Below, in pieces: positions 8,657 to 18,013 of a stretch of DNA of 64,000 nt. The stretch's first letter is position 1. Each line of letters begins with the position of its first letter. Below the pieces are notes generated by a model. That model saw nothing but the letters and a program-made list of their open reading frames with translations. It searched no databases and was not told the origin of the DNA. The stretch spans positions 1 through 64,000 of the forward strand of contig WVSM01000004.1 of the NCBI GenBank assembly GCA_015689645.1, written 5' to 3'. This stretch comes from Rhodobacterales bacterium HKCCE4037. Lineage in GTDB: Bacteria > Pseudomonadota > Alphaproteobacteria > Rhodobacterales > Rhodobacteraceae. The translations under genes were made by a program, and so were the position numbers.

Positions 8657-9640
8657 ATGGAATTCATTTCTGGTCTCTTTGGTCGCGCGAACGACTTCCT
8701 CGTGGAGCAACTGGGCGAACTTGGCCCCCTGATTGCCGTGGGCGGCCTGGGTCTGCTGTTGGTTGTTTTCGCGCTTCCCTCGCTGCTCAAGAAGCAGAAG
8801 GACCCGTTCAAGTCACTGCGCGAATCGCGCACAGCCGAAGGCGCGACCGGCAAGAAGGACGGGCTGCGCCAGTCCGGCAAGAACGAGAAGCTCGATCGCT
8901 TCGCCCAATACCTCGAACCGCAGGACGAGAAAGAGCTCTCGGCCACCCAGTTGATGATGATCCGCGCAGGTTATCGCGCGAAATCGTCGATCCAGATGTT
9001 CAACTTCGCCAAGCTGGCACTTGGCATCGGCGGCCTGCTGCTCGGTACGCTCTACGTGCTGGTGACAGGCGGCGGCGGCTCGGCCCAGAACTCTGCCCTG
9101 ATGGTGCTGGTGCCCGGTCTCGTGGGCTACTACGGGCCGAAATACTGGGTGCAACGCCGGGTGCAGGCGCGGGAAGAACAGATCAACGCCGGCTTTCCGG
9201 ACGCGCTCGACCTGATGCTGGTCTGCGTCGAGGCCGGCCAATCCCTCGACCAGGCGATCATCAAGGTGGCGCGCGAGATCAAGCATTCCTACCCTGCGCT
9301 GGCCGAGGAATTCGAGATTGTCAGCTACGAGATGAAGGCCGGCAAGGACAAGACCAAGGTTCTGCGCGACATGGGCGACCGGGTCGGCATCCAGGACGTG
9401 AACTCGTTCATCACCACGCTGATCCAGTCGTCGACCTTCGGTACCTCGATTGCCGAGGCGCTGCGCGTCTACGCCGACGAAATGCGCGACAAACGGGTGA
9501 TGCGGGCCGAGGAAAAAGCCAACAAGCTGCCCACCAAACTGACGCTCTTCACGATGATGTTCTGTGTGCCGCCGCTGCTGATCATCCTGATCGGGCCCTC
9601 GGTCTACGGCATCGCGGTCGACCTTAACGGCGGCGGCTGA
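8657..9640 (+). CDS. tadC: Tad inner-membrane platform protein TadC
   Basis: 327 residues, the second T2SSF-domain platform protein. It has a hydrophobic segment near 20-38, one or two near 107-140 and a C-terminal pair near 290-325. The domain signature is GFPDALDLMLVCVEAGQSLDQAI and SFITTLIQSSTFGTSIAEALR. It follows tadB by 43 bases with AAGGAAAGAG upstream. A short GCCCG-TCTT-CGGGC hairpin follows the stop but has no clear U-tract. Confidence 0.94.
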   Translation: MEFISGLFGRANDFLVEQLGELGPLIAVGGLGLLLVVFALPSLLKKQKDPFKSLRESRTAEGATGKKDGLRQSGKNEKLDRFAQYLEPQDEKELSATQLMMIRAGYRAKSSIQMFNFAKLALGIGGLLLGTLYVLVTGGGGSAQNSALMVLVPGLVGYYGPKYWVQRRVQAREEQINAGFPDALDLMLVCVEAGQSLDQAIIKVAREIKHSYPALAEEFEIVSYEMKAGKDKTKVLRDMGDRVGIQDVNSFITTLIQSSTFGTSIAEALRVYADEMRDKRVMRAEEKANKLPTKLTLFTMMFCVPPLLIILIGPSVYGIAVDLNGGG

Positions 9641-9738
9641 CGGCCCGTCTTCGGGCTTCGGTCCAAGAAAAAACATGCAACGGGCGCCCGCATCGCATAT
9701 GCTGGCGCCCGAGCAGTTTTCAAAGCAAAGGCGCGCAA

Positions 9739-10311
9739 GTGCCCCGCATTTTCATCCTGATCCTCGCGCCACTGGCGCTGTCTGCCTGTTTCGGCGCGCC
9801 ACGTCTGGACAGCGGCATTCCCGATCTCGAAGGTCTGAACATCCCCGACACCGTTGACGGCTACGAAGAGGGGGTCGATGGTCTGATCGTCGGCGACCGC
9901 CTGATGGCGAACGGCGAATACGAGCTGGCCCTGCGCTCCTACTACCGTGCGGCGGCCGAGGATGGTCTCAACATCGACCTTGTGACCGCCATCGGTGCCG
10001 CGAACCTCGCCCTGGGGCGTCTCGGGCAGGCAGAAGACCAATTCCGCGGCGCACTGGAAATCGATCAAGAATTTGTGCCAGCCCTCAACAACTTGGGGGC
10101 GACCCTTATCGAGAGGGGCGAATATGGGGAGGCGCGGCGCATCCTCGAACAGGCATTTGCCCTCGATAGTGGCAGTTCGGAAACGATTCGCGACAACCTG
10201 CGTCTCGCTATATCTCTGCAGGAAAATCAGGTATATTCTGAGCCAGAGCAAAACCGACCCGGGCTGATCCGGCGTGGCGGCGGGCGCTACACCCTGACCG
10301 CTGGCCTCTGA
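9739..10311 (+). CDS. TPR lipoprotein of the Tad locus (TadD-like)
   Basis: 190 residues starting at GTG. The signal peptide ends in a lipobox (LALSAC, Cys17), so this is a predicted lipoprotein. Tetratricopeptide repeats span about residues 50-160 (NGEYELALRSYYRAA, GRLGQAEDQFRGALEI, GEYGEARRILEQAFALD). TadD/pilotin-like TPR lipoproteins assist secretin assembly in Tad systems. It is one of two consecutive TPR lipoprotein genes between tadC and cpaA, so division of labour between them is likely but cannot be read from sequence. Confidence 0.85.
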   Translation: MPRIFILILAPLALSACFGAPRLDSGIPDLEGLNIPDTVDGYEEGVDGLIVGDRLMANGEYELALRSYYRAAAEDGLNIDLVTAIGAANLALGRLGQAEDQFRGALEIDQEFVPALNNLGATLIERGEYGEARRILEQAFALDSGSSETIRDNLRLAISLQENQVYSEPEQNRPGLIRRGGGRYTLTAGL

Positions 10312-10373
10312 AAGAACCGGGCGGACAACAATGAAGGCGTGGCACAAGATCACGCCAAATGATGAGGCAGAGC

Positions 10374-11216
10374 ATGACCCGTATCCTCCGGTTTACCCCG
10401 GCGGCATTTGCCGTCTTGGCGCTTGCAGCGTGTGACACCACCGATGCGGATGTGAACCGCGCCCTCGATCCGCTCAACGTGATCGACGAAACCAACATGT
10501 CCGACATCATGCTGAACGCCGCCGCCCCCGACGAGGCGGTCAGCTACTTTCAGCGCGCTGTCAGCGAAGACCCCGAGCGCATCGACCTGCAGCGCGGGCT
10601 GGCCACCAGCCTCGTGCGCGCCGGGCGGGCGGGCGAGTCGTTAACGGTTTGGCAAAGGGTCATCGACCATGATGCCGCCATGGACCAGGACCGCGTGGAT
10701 TATGCAGATGCCCTCATCCGCAACGGCGATTGGGCCGGGGCGCAGGCGCAACTCGACGCCACGCCGCCGACCTTCGAAACCTACGAACGCTACCGGCTCG
10801 AGGCGATGATCGCCGACAGCGAAGAAGACTGGCAGCGCGCCGACAGCTTCTACGAGACCGCCGCAGGCCTCACCACCCGTCCCGCCAATGTCTATAACAA
10901 CTGGGGCTATTCGCACCTGACCCGTGGCGATTACGCCGGCGCGGAAGAGCTTTTCCTGCGCGCAATCTCCTACGACCCCGACCTGTTCACCGCCAAGAAC
11001 AACCTTGTTCTGGCCCGCGCCGCGCAGGGCAATTACCAGCTTCCCCTCATCAACATGACGCAGACCGAACGCGCGCAGCTTCTGCACACCGCCGCCCTCG
11101 CCGCGATCCGGCGTGGCGACGTGTCCGAAGGCCGTGGCCTGCTGAACGAGGCGATCGACACCCACCCGCAACATTTCGAGGCGGCGGTCACCGCGTTGCG
11201 CGCGCTGGACGCATGA
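10374..11216 (+). CDS. tadD: TPR lipoprotein TadD
   Basis: 280 residues from ATG 10374, which has GAGG six bases upstream and gives a compact signal MTRILRF...LAAC with lipobox Cys20. ATG 10359 in the same frame would add five residues. TPR units lie at about 50-250, including AVSYFQRAVSEDPERIDL, NNWGYSHLTRGDYAGAEELFLRAI and GRGLLNEAIDTHP. It is longer than the preceding TPR gene and fits TadD, a lipoprotein needed for Tad secretin function. The next gene begins after a 111-base gap. Confidence 0.85.
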   Translation: MTRILRFTPAAFAVLALAACDTTDADVNRALDPLNVIDETNMSDIMLNAAAPDEAVSYFQRAVSEDPERIDLQRGLATSLVRAGRAGESLTVWQRVIDHDAAMDQDRVDYADALIRNGDWAGAQAQLDATPPTFETYERYRLEAMIADSEEDWQRADSFYETAAGLTTRPANVYNNWGYSHLTRGDYAGAEELFLRAISYDPDLFTAKNNLVLARAAQGNYQLPLINMTQTERAQLLHTAALAAIRRGDVSEGRGLLNEAIDTHPQHFEAAVTALRALDA

Positions 11217-11327
11217 TCCCCGCCTGAACCGGAGCATTTTTCACGGAAACGAACCCAATCTTGCCCCTATTCGGCCCGATTTAATCGGCACAAATCGGCA
11301 AAACCGTTTCCAATTCGGGGAAAGAGC

Positions 11328-11855
11328 ATGAGTTTCGACGTCGCCCTCACCGCCAGCCAGGCCTGGATCTTCCTGCCCATCTGCCTGCCGATCGCCCTCT
11401 GGGCGATCTACACCGACCTGACCGAGCTGAAGATCAAGAACGTCGCCGTGCTTGCGCTGTTCGCGGGCTTCGTCGTCCTGGGCCTCTTCGCCCTGCCCCT
11501 TCCGGAATACGCGTGGCGCTTCAGCCACATGGCCGTGGTCCTGCTGATCGGCTTCGTGCTGTCCTCCCTCGGCGTACTCGGCGCCGGTGACGCGAAATTC
11601 GCGGCCGCCATGGCGCCATTCGTGGCGCTTCCCGATGCTGGCCTCGTGCTGCTCATCGTCACCATGTCGGCCTTCGCCTTCATGATCGTGCACCAGGTCG
11701 CGAAGCGCATCCCCGCCGTCGTCGCCGCCACGCCCAACTGGGCCTCGTGGGACACCGGGCGCCGCTCGATCCGCAAGCAGGCCTTTCCCTATGGCGTCGG
11801 CATCTCCACCGGCCTCATCGTCTACATGATCCTCGGCATCACCGGCACCGCATAA
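11328..11855 (+). CDS. cpaA: Prepilin peptidase CpaA/TadV
   Basis: 175-residue polytopic membrane aspartic protease (A24 family) that removes the leader of the Flp pilins. The two catalytic Asp residues are in YTDLTELKIKN (about residue 27) and in the GxGD motif GAGDAKFAAA (about 84-93). There are five to six hydrophobic segments. The family is often short in Tad systems and lacks the N-terminal methylase domain of PilD, as here. It is followed 12 bases later by the AAA+ ATPase gene, so the two are probably cotranscribed. Confidence 0.93.
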   Translation: MSFDVALTASQAWIFLPICLPIALWAIYTDLTELKIKNVAVLALFAGFVVLGLFALPLPEYAWRFSHMAVVLLIGFVLSSLGVLGAGDAKFAAAMAPFVALPDAGLVLLIVTMSAFAFMIVHQVAKRIPAVVAATPNWASWDTGRRSIRKQAFPYGVGISTGLIVYMILGITGTA

Positions 11856-11867
11856 GGACGCGCTCCC

Positions 11868-13190
11868 ATGAATATGCAGGTCACCGACAATTCCGCCAAT
11901 TTCGCGCCGCCGCCGCTCCGCAAACTGACGGACACCGGCCTCACGCCCGTCATGATGCGCGACATCGTGCTGAAGACCATCTTCCGCAAGAACGTCGAAC
12001 AGGTGTCCGAGATCGCCAAAGCCGTCTGCCTGCCGATCCCGCTCACGACCGAGCTGATCGACATGCTGCGCGACCAGAACCTGCTGCAGGCGACGGGCAC
12101 GCTGCACGCCACATCGTCGTCCGAGATGGGCTTCCAGTTGACCGACGGGGGCAAGGCCCGCGCGCTCGATGCGCTCAGCCAGTCGGAATATTACGGCGCC
12201 ATGCCGGTGCCGCTCGAACATTACAAGGTGCAGGTCAAACGCCAGTCGATCCGCGACATCAAGCTGACCCGCGACATGCTGGAGGCCTCAATGGGCCACC
12301 TGATCCTGCCCGACGGGCTGATCGACCAGCTTGGGCCTGCCGTCGGCTCCGGCCGCTCGGTCCTGATGTACGGCCCGCCGGGCAACGGTAAATCCTCCAT
12401 CGCCGAAGGCATCCGTGCCGCGATGGGTGACAACATCTACGTCCCCCATGCACTCGCCTATGCCGGACAGGTCATCACCGTGTTTGACCCGATCGTGCAC
12501 ACGCCCGTCATGGCGTCCGAGACGCCCGAGCAGACCAGCCTGCGCCGCGCCTCGTCGAAATTCGACACGCGCTACCTGCTGTGCACCCGGCCCACCGTGA
12601 TGACGGGCGGTGAACTGAACCTCTCGATGCTCGACCTCAACTACAACGCGGTCAGCCGGACCTACCAGGCATCGCTGCAACTCAAGTCCACCGGCGGCGT
12701 CTTCATCGTCGACGACCTTGGCCGCCAGGAAGAGCCGCCGCAGGCGCTCATCAACCGCTGGATTGTTCCGATGGAGGTCAACTACGACATCCTCGCGCTG
12801 CAATCGGGCGAGAAGTTCGAAGTGCCCTTTGACACGCTCGTGGTCTTTTCGACCAACTTCCACCCGAACGAGATCTTCGACCAGGCGGCCCTTCGCCGGA
12901 TCTTCTTCAAGGTGAAGATCGACGGTCCCAACCAGGAGCAATTCCTGAGAATCTTCGCCATGGTCGCCAAGAAGAAAGGCGTGCCGTTGGATGAGGCCTC
13001 CCTCATCCACATGCTGAAAAAGAAGTATCCCACGATCGACAACGTCTACGCGAACTACCACCCGGTGTTCCTGTGCGACCAGATCAAGGCGATCTGCGAT
13101 TTCGAGGGCATCCCCTACCAGATGCGTCCCGAATTCATCGACCGCGCCTGGGAAAACCTCTACGTCCGCGAAGAGACGATCGTTCACTAG
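11868..13190 (+). CDS. AAA+ ATPase associated with the Tad locus
   Basis: 440 residues, function not established. An N-terminal region of about 120 residues is winged-helix-like in appearance (LKTIFRKNVEQVSEIAKAV). It is followed by a linker and an AAA+ domain: Walker A GPPGNGKSS (about 169-177), Walker B GGVFIVDDLGRQ and a sensor stretch VVFSTNFHPNE. An arginine pair ALRRIFFKV follows. I see no transmembrane segment, so it should be cytoplasmic. It sits 12 bases after cpaA and is the last gene of the Tad block, which suggests a role in assembly or regulation of Tad pili (inference). It does not resemble CpaF or CpaE. Confidence 0.85.
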   Translation: MNMQVTDNSANFAPPPLRKLTDTGLTPVMMRDIVLKTIFRKNVEQVSEIAKAVCLPIPLTTELIDMLRDQNLLQATGTLHATSSSEMGFQLTDGGKARALDALSQSEYYGAMPVPLEHYKVQVKRQSIRDIKLTRDMLEASMGHLILPDGLIDQLGPAVGSGRSVLMYGPPGNGKSSIAEGIRAAMGDNIYVPHALAYAGQVITVFDPIVHTPVMASETPEQTSLRRASSKFDTRYLLCTRPTVMTGGELNLSMLDLNYNAVSRTYQASLQLKSTGGVFIVDDLGRQEEPPQALINRWIVPMEVNYDILALQSGEKFEVPFDTLVVFSTNFHPNEIFDQAALRRIFFKVKIDGPNQEQFLRIFAMVAKKKGVPLDEASLIHMLKKKYPTIDNVYANYHPVFLCDQIKAICDFEGIPYQMRPEFIDRAWENLYVREETIVH

Positions 13191-13221
13191 AGCGGACCGC
13201 CCGTTGCGCCGGGCCGGAGGC

Positions 13222-14739
13222 TTACCGGCCCGGAAGCTCCGTCGCCAGCGGCAGTTCCTTCAGCCGGGTCGAAACGATACAGGCCAGAAGCGCCATACCC
13301 GCGCCGATGAAGAACACCGGATGCAGCGCCTGCGACATGCCCGCGATCACCAATTCGCGCGCGCTTTCGGGCAGCGCGTTGACCATGGCCGGGCGCATGG
13401 AACTCAGGCCGTGGCCGGCGCTTTCCGGCAACACGCCCTCCAGGTTCCGCGACAGGCCGGCCGCGAAAATCGCCCCGAAGAGGGCCGTTCCGATCGCCCC
13501 GCCAATCAGGCGGAACATGTTGGCGCTGGCCGTGCCCACACCCAGCATGGACATCGGCACCGCGTTCTGGATGGCAGCAACGCCGATCGAAAAGACCGGC
13601 CCAAGCCCGATGCCCACGCCCAGAAGCGCCGCGCCGATCAGCCACAGCGAACTGTGCCCGTCGATCGTGGCCAGGTAGAGCATCGAGACGGACAGCAGCC
13701 CGGTCGACAGGATCGGCATCACCCGGTAGCGCCCGGTCCGCGCCATGGCGACGCCTGCCAGGTTCGACGACACGATCAGCCCGGCCATCATCGGCAGAAG
13801 GAACAGGCCTGACACCGTGGGGGTGACGGCCTTGGCCACCTGCAGGAACAGGGGCAGGAAAGTGATCGTCCCGAACATCGCGGTGCCCACCATGAAGCCC
13901 ACCGCGTTCACCACGACGAAGGTGTTGTTGGTAAACAGGCCAAGCGGCAGGATCGGCTCGGGCGCGCGCCGTTCGGCCATGACGAACCCGACCAGCGACC
14001 CGATGGCGACCGCGATCAGCGCCGCCATGCCGAGGCTTGCCCAGGGAAGGAGGTTGCCGCCCATGTTCGAGATCAGCACCGCCGAGGACAGGAACAGCGC
14101 CAGAAGCGCGCCGCCCGCGTAGTCGATCGACCGCTTGCCATGCCCCGGCATGCCCGGAAGCGCGATGGACAGCACGATCAGCGCCGCCAGCCCCACGGGA
14201 AGGTTCACGAAGAAGATCGAATGCCAGCCAAGGGTCTCCACCAGCACGCCGCCCAGGAGCGGGCCGATGGCCGTCGAGATACCGAAGGCCGCGCCAAGGA
14301 TGCCTTGCGCCTTGCCCCGCTCGCGCGCCGGAAGAACGTCGGCCACGACCGCCATGGCCAGCACGATCAGGCTGCCCGCGCCCATGCCCTGCACGGCGCG
14401 ACCTGCAATCAGCATCCCGAAGTTCCAGGCCGTGCCGCCAATGATCGCGCCCACGACAAAGACAAAGATGGCGCCCTGCATGACGATGCGACGCCCGTAA
14501 AGGTCGCCCAGTTTGCCCGAAATCGGCGCGGCGACGGTCGAGGCCAGAAGATATGCGGTGATCGCCCACGAAAGATGCTCCAGCCCGCCAAGATCGGCAG
14601 TGATGATCGGCAAAGCGGGCGAGACGATCGTCTGCCCAAGCGAGGCGAACAGCAGCGTGATCGCCACCGAGATCAGGACCAGCCTGACGGGAACGCCTTC
14701 GCGCATATCTTCAGAAGACTGGTTGGGCATGGACGTCAT
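13222..14739 (-). CDS. MFS multidrug exporter, DHA2 (EmrB/QacA) type
   Basis: 505 residues. Major facilitator drug:H+ antiporter with about 14 hydrophobic segments. Motif A reads GKLGDLYGRRIVM after TM2, and the family motif GPLLGGVLVE lies in TM5. The frame extends 25 codons upstream, but ATG 14739 has GGAGC about 9 bases before it and starts just ahead of TM1. It is divergent from a MarR-family gene across a short AT-rich gap, the usual layout for a repressor controlling an efflux pump. Substrate unknown. It is convergent with the AAA+ ATPase gene, with a GGGCCGG/CCGGCCC stem at 13211-13231 overlapping its stop. Confidence 0.9.
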   Translation of the reverse strand: MTSMPNQSSEDMREGVPVRLVLISVAITLLFASLGQTIVSPALPIITADLGGLEHLSWAITAYLLASTVAAPISGKLGDLYGRRIVMQGAIFVFVVGAIIGGTAWNFGMLIAGRAVQGMGAGSLIVLAMAVVADVLPARERGKAQGILGAAFGISTAIGPLLGGVLVETLGWHSIFFVNLPVGLAALIVLSIALPGMPGHGKRSIDYAGGALLALFLSSAVLISNMGGNLLPWASLGMAALIAVAIGSLVGFVMAERRAPEPILPLGLFTNNTFVVVNAVGFMVGTAMFGTITFLPLFLQVAKAVTPTVSGLFLLPMMAGLIVSSNLAGVAMARTGRYRVMPILSTGLLSVSMLYLATIDGHSSLWLIGAALLGVGIGLGPVFSIGVAAIQNAVPMSMLGVGTASANMFRLIGGAIGTALFGAIFAAGLSRNLEGVLPESAGHGLSSMRPAMVNALPESARELVIAGMSQALHPVFFIGAGMALLACIVSTRLKELPLATELPGR

Positions 14740-14812
14740 GTCGAAAAAGCTCCGACCCCGAGAGTCGGCGCTGGCGCGACGGCAGGCAGGGGTGTAAAAA
14801 CGTGAGACAGGC

Positions 14813-14851
14813 ACTTATGTGCATTTAGCATTTATATGTCATCAGCATGTA
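14813..14851. promoter_or_regulatory. AT-rich divergent control region between exporter and MarR genes
   Basis: The 133-base gap between the divergent starts contains an AT-rich island with TGCATTTAGCA (TGC-N5-GCA dyad) and several ATGT/CAT steps. This is the likely place for both promoters and a MarR operator. No long perfect dyad is visible, so the exact operator is not assigned. Confidence 0.35.
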
Positions 14852-14872
14852 ACTTCGTCAAGGCGGGAGTCC

Positions 14873-15484
14873 ATGGCGCATCGCGACGAGAAACTGAAAT
14901 CCGAACTGGCTGACGCGGGCTTTGGGCCCGGTCTTCTCGACGTGGCGTTCGAGGTGGACGGGATCCTGCAAAAGTGGCGCCGCCGCCATGTGAAGCGAGA
15001 GCTTGGGACACGTGCGCTCAAGGAGCTGGGGCTTGACCTCGACCTTGCGCAGCTGGACGCGCTGATGGCCGTCTGGGCCCCGACGAATGAGTTCGATGAT
15101 GCGCCCGGTGGCGAGACCATGGTCCAGACCGTGGCCCAACGGCTCGGCATCGACCCGTCGCGCGCCAGCCGTCTGACCGGCGACCTGATCCGCCGCGGCC
15201 TGATCCGCCGCTCGGTCAGCCAGATCGACGGGCGCCGCACGATCCTTGAGCCGACCGACCTTGGCAACCAGGTCGCCAACGCGGTGCGGTTCTACAAGTT
15301 CGCTGCCTTGGGCGACTTCTTCTCGGGCTGGACAAAGGACGAGATCGCGACCTTCCTGCCCCTCCTCGATCGCTTCACCTCATGGTCCGAACAAAGCGAC
15401 CGTTTCCCGCGCCACCTGCGCGACCGGATCGAAGAGCTCAGCTCGGAATTGCCACCGCTCGATCAGGCGGACGACTGCGCCTGA
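14873..15484 (+). CDS. MarR-family transcriptional regulator
   Basis: 203 residues. The winged helix-turn-helix is at about 75-130: VAQRLGIDPSRASRLTGDLIRRGLIRRSVSQ then the wing DGRRTILEPT. An N-terminal helix and the C-terminal helices would form the dimer interface. Longer than most MarR proteins (140-160) because of N-terminal and C-terminal extensions. GGGAG precedes ATG 14873; the frame is open 18 codons upstream without a ribosome-binding site. The divergent DHA2 exporter next door is the likely target. Confidence 0.88.
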   Translation: MAHRDEKLKSELADAGFGPGLLDVAFEVDGILQKWRRRHVKRELGTRALKELGLDLDLAQLDALMAVWAPTNEFDDAPGGETMVQTVAQRLGIDPSRASRLTGDLIRRGLIRRSVSQIDGRRTILEPTDLGNQVANAVRFYKFAALGDFFSGWTKDEIATFLPLLDRFTSWSEQSDRFPRHLRDRIEELSSELPPLDQADDCA

Positions 15485-15551
15485 CAGCGAAAGTGTCGGA
15501 GCCTGCGCAAGCTGTCTGGTCGCGGCCGGACCCCCGCACTATCTTTCGGGC

Positions 15552-17963
15552 ATGACCGCGCTTCCCCCCGAAATCTCTGGCTGGTTCGACGCGAGGGGAT
15601 GGGACATCCACCCCCACCAGCGCGAGATGCTGGCGCTTTCGGATCAGCCCTGCCAGCTCCTCATCGCCCCTACCGGCGGCGGCAAGACGATGGCAGGGTT
15701 CCTGCCCACTCTGGCCGAGCTGTCAGACGGGGCGCACCAAGGCCTCCACACGCTTTACGTCAGCCCGCTCAAGGCCTTGGCCGCCGACATCAAGCGCAAC
15801 CTGACCGGGCCCATCGACGAGATGGGCCTGCCGATCCGCGTCGAGGATCGCACCGGCGATACGCCGTCCAGCCGCAAGAGGCGCCAGCGCGCGGACCCGC
15901 CGCATATCCTGCTGACGACGCCGGAAAGCCTCGCGTTGCTGATCTCCTACGAGGACGCCCACCGGACCTTCGCGGGCCTGCAACGCGTCATCGTCGACGA
16001 GATACACGCCCTCGCGGAAAGCAAACGGGGCGACCAGCTCATGCTCGCCCTCTCCCGCCTCTCCGCCCTCCGGCCGAGCCTGCGGCGCGTGGGGCTGTCG
16101 GCGACCGTCGAAGATCCGCAGGCGGTTGCGCGTATCCTCGCCAAGAATCCTGATCCCTGTTCAGTCCTGCAGGCCGACCCTGGACCCGACCCGGATATTC
16201 GCATGCTGACGACCGAGGCCCCGCCCCCGTGGTCCGGCGGCGGAGGAAAATACGCGATGGAGGCCGTGCTCGAACAGGTGAAGGCCCACAACACCACGCT
16301 CATTTTCCACAATACCCGCGCGCAGGCGGAGATTTTCTTCCACCATCTCTGGCTCGCCAACGAGGATCAGATCCCCATCGGCATTCATCACGGTGCGCTG
16401 GCGCGGGAACAGCGCGAGCGGGTCGAACAGGCCATGGTGAACGGCCAGCTCAAGGCCATCGTCTGCACCGGCTCGCTCGATCTGGGGATCGACTGGGGCG
16501 ATGTGGACCTCGTGATCCAGGTGGGCGCGCCGAAGAACGTCAAGCGCCTCGTGCAGCGCATCGGGCGGGCGAACCACCGTTATAACGCGCCCTCCAAGGC
16601 GCTGATCGTGCCCGCGAACCGCTTCGAGGTGATCGAATGCGTCGCCGCCCTGCAGGCGGTGCGCGAACGCACGCTCGACGGCGATATCGACCATTCCGGC
16701 CCGCTCGACGTACTCTGTCAGCACATCCTGATCCGCGCCTGCGCCGGCCCCTTCACCGCTGATGACCTGTTCGCCGAGGTCCGCACCGCCGGCGCCTATG
16801 CCGACCTGCCGCGCGCCACCTTCGACCGATGCCTCGAATTCGCGGCCACCGGCGGCTATGCGCTGCGCGCCTACGACCAATGGCAGCGGCTCGTCGAAAA
16901 AGACGGCATCTACCACCTGCGCGATCCGCGCGCCACAGCGCGCATCCGCATGAACATCGGCACCATCGTCGATGCCGACAAGATGGCCGTCCGGCTGCAA
17001 AAATCGCGCGGCGGCAAGCCCCTGGGCGAGGTGGAGGAGTATTTCGCCTCCATGCTGCGCAAGGGCGACACCTTCCTGATCGGGGGCGAGATCGTGCGGT
17101 TCGAAGGGATGCGGGAGATGGTGGTGGAGGTCGCGCGCACGCCCTACCTGAAACCCAAGATCGCCACCTTCATGGGCACCAAGTTCGCCACATCCACCCA
17201 GCTGTCCGATCGCATCCTCGCCATGTTCCGGAAGGACGACTGGCCCGAGCTGCCGAACCACACCCGCGACTGGCTGCGTCTCCAACGGGAGGTCTCGCGC
17301 CTGCCCGAACGCGACCGGCTGCTGGTGGAGACCTTTCCCCATGACGGGCGCGAGCATCTTGTCGCCTACGGGTTCGCCGGCCGGAACGCGCAGCAGACGC
17401 TCGGCCTTCTGCTGACCCAGCGGATGGAGGAACAGGGCCTGAACCCGATGGGCTTCGTCTCCACCGATTACGCGACGCTGATCTGGGGCCTCGATCAGAT
17501 CCGCGACGTTGCGCCCCTGTTTCACCGCGAAAACCTGATGGCCACGATGGAGACATGGCTGTCCGACAACGCCGTGATGAAACGCACCTTCAAGGGCAGC
17601 GCCATCATCGCCGGTCTGGTCGACCGCTCCCTGCCCGGCGGCAAGCGCAAATCGGGGCGGCAGGCGACATTCTCGACGGACATCCTTTACGACACGCTTC
17701 GCAAGTATGACCCCGATCACGTGATGCTGGAGATCACCCGCAACGAGGCGATGCGGGGCCTCGTCGACTTCGGCCGGATCGAGGAGATGCTGGACCGTAT
17801 CGGCGACCGCATCGACCACACGGCGCTCTCCCGCGTGACGCCGCTGGCCGCGCCGCTGTTTCTTGAACCTGGGCGCATCCCGATACAGGGCATGGCGAAC
17901 GAACGGCTGTTGCAGGACGAAGCGACCCGGCTGATGGAGACCGCCGGCCTGAAGGTGGAGTGA
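15552..17963 (+). CDS. Lhr-like ligase-associated DEXH-box helicase
   Basis: 803 residues. Superfamily 2 DNA helicase of the Lhr type found with bacterial ATP-dependent DNA ligase repair genes. Motifs in order: Q-like motif near 20, Walker A APTGGGKT (about 38-46), DEIH box (about 149), SAT (VGLSATVEDP), domain 2 with GIHHGALAREQRERVE, TGSLDLGIDWGDVDLVIQ and QRIGRANHRY. The C-terminal half matches the winged-helix and Lhr core regions. The frame is open far upstream, but that part overlaps the MarR gene; ATG 15552 begins the conserved sequence, with a poor ribosome-binding site. Its stop is followed closely by pdeM. Confidence 0.92.
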   Translation: MTALPPEISGWFDARGWDIHPHQREMLALSDQPCQLLIAPTGGGKTMAGFLPTLAELSDGAHQGLHTLYVSPLKALAADIKRNLTGPIDEMGLPIRVEDRTGDTPSSRKRRQRADPPHILLTTPESLALLISYEDAHRTFAGLQRVIVDEIHALAESKRGDQLMLALSRLSALRPSLRRVGLSATVEDPQAVARILAKNPDPCSVLQADPGPDPDIRMLTTEAPPPWSGGGGKYAMEAVLEQVKAHNTTLIFHNTRAQAEIFFHHLWLANEDQIPIGIHHGALAREQRERVEQAMVNGQLKAIVCTGSLDLGIDWGDVDLVIQVGAPKNVKRLVQRIGRANHRYNAPSKALIVPANRFEVIECVAALQAVRERTLDGDIDHSGPLDVLCQHILIRACAGPFTADDLFAEVRTAGAYADLPRATFDRCLEFAATGGYALRAYDQWQRLVEKDGIYHLRDPRATARIRMNIGTIVDADKMAVRLQKSRGGKPLGEVEEYFASMLRKGDTFLIGGEIVRFEGMREMVVEVARTPYLKPKIATFMGTKFATSTQLSDRILAMFRKDDWPELPNHTRDWLRLQREVSRLPERDRLLVETFPHDGREHLVAYGFAGRNAQQTLGLLLTQRMEEQGLNPMGFVSTDYATLIWGLDQIRDVAPLFHRENLMATMETWLSDNAVMKRTFKGSAIIAGLVDRSLPGGKRKSGRQATFSTDILYDTLRKYDPDHVMLEITRNEAMRGLVDFGRIEEMLDRIGDRIDHTALSRVTPLAAPLFLEPGRIPIQGMANERLLQDEATRLMETAGLKVE

Positions 17964-17998
17964 AACCGGGCTTGCCCCTCGCACACGCCTCAGAATAT

Positions 17999-18013
17999 GA
18001 ACGAAACATGAAC
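17999..18013 (+). promoter_or_regulatory. GAAC-N7-GAAC, possible LexA box over the pdeM start
   Basis: GAAC, seven bases, GAAC, covering the ATG of pdeM at 18008. The direct repeat is the alphaproteobacterial LexA recognition form (GTTC-N7-GTTC on the other strand). The position in a DNA-repair pair is suggestive, but eight fixed bases are expected about twice by chance in a window this long. Confidence 0.3.

Noticed and set aside
9641-9660. Terminator after tadC
   Set aside because: A small GCCCG/CGGGC hairpin exists, but no U-tract follows; transcription may continue into the TPR genes.
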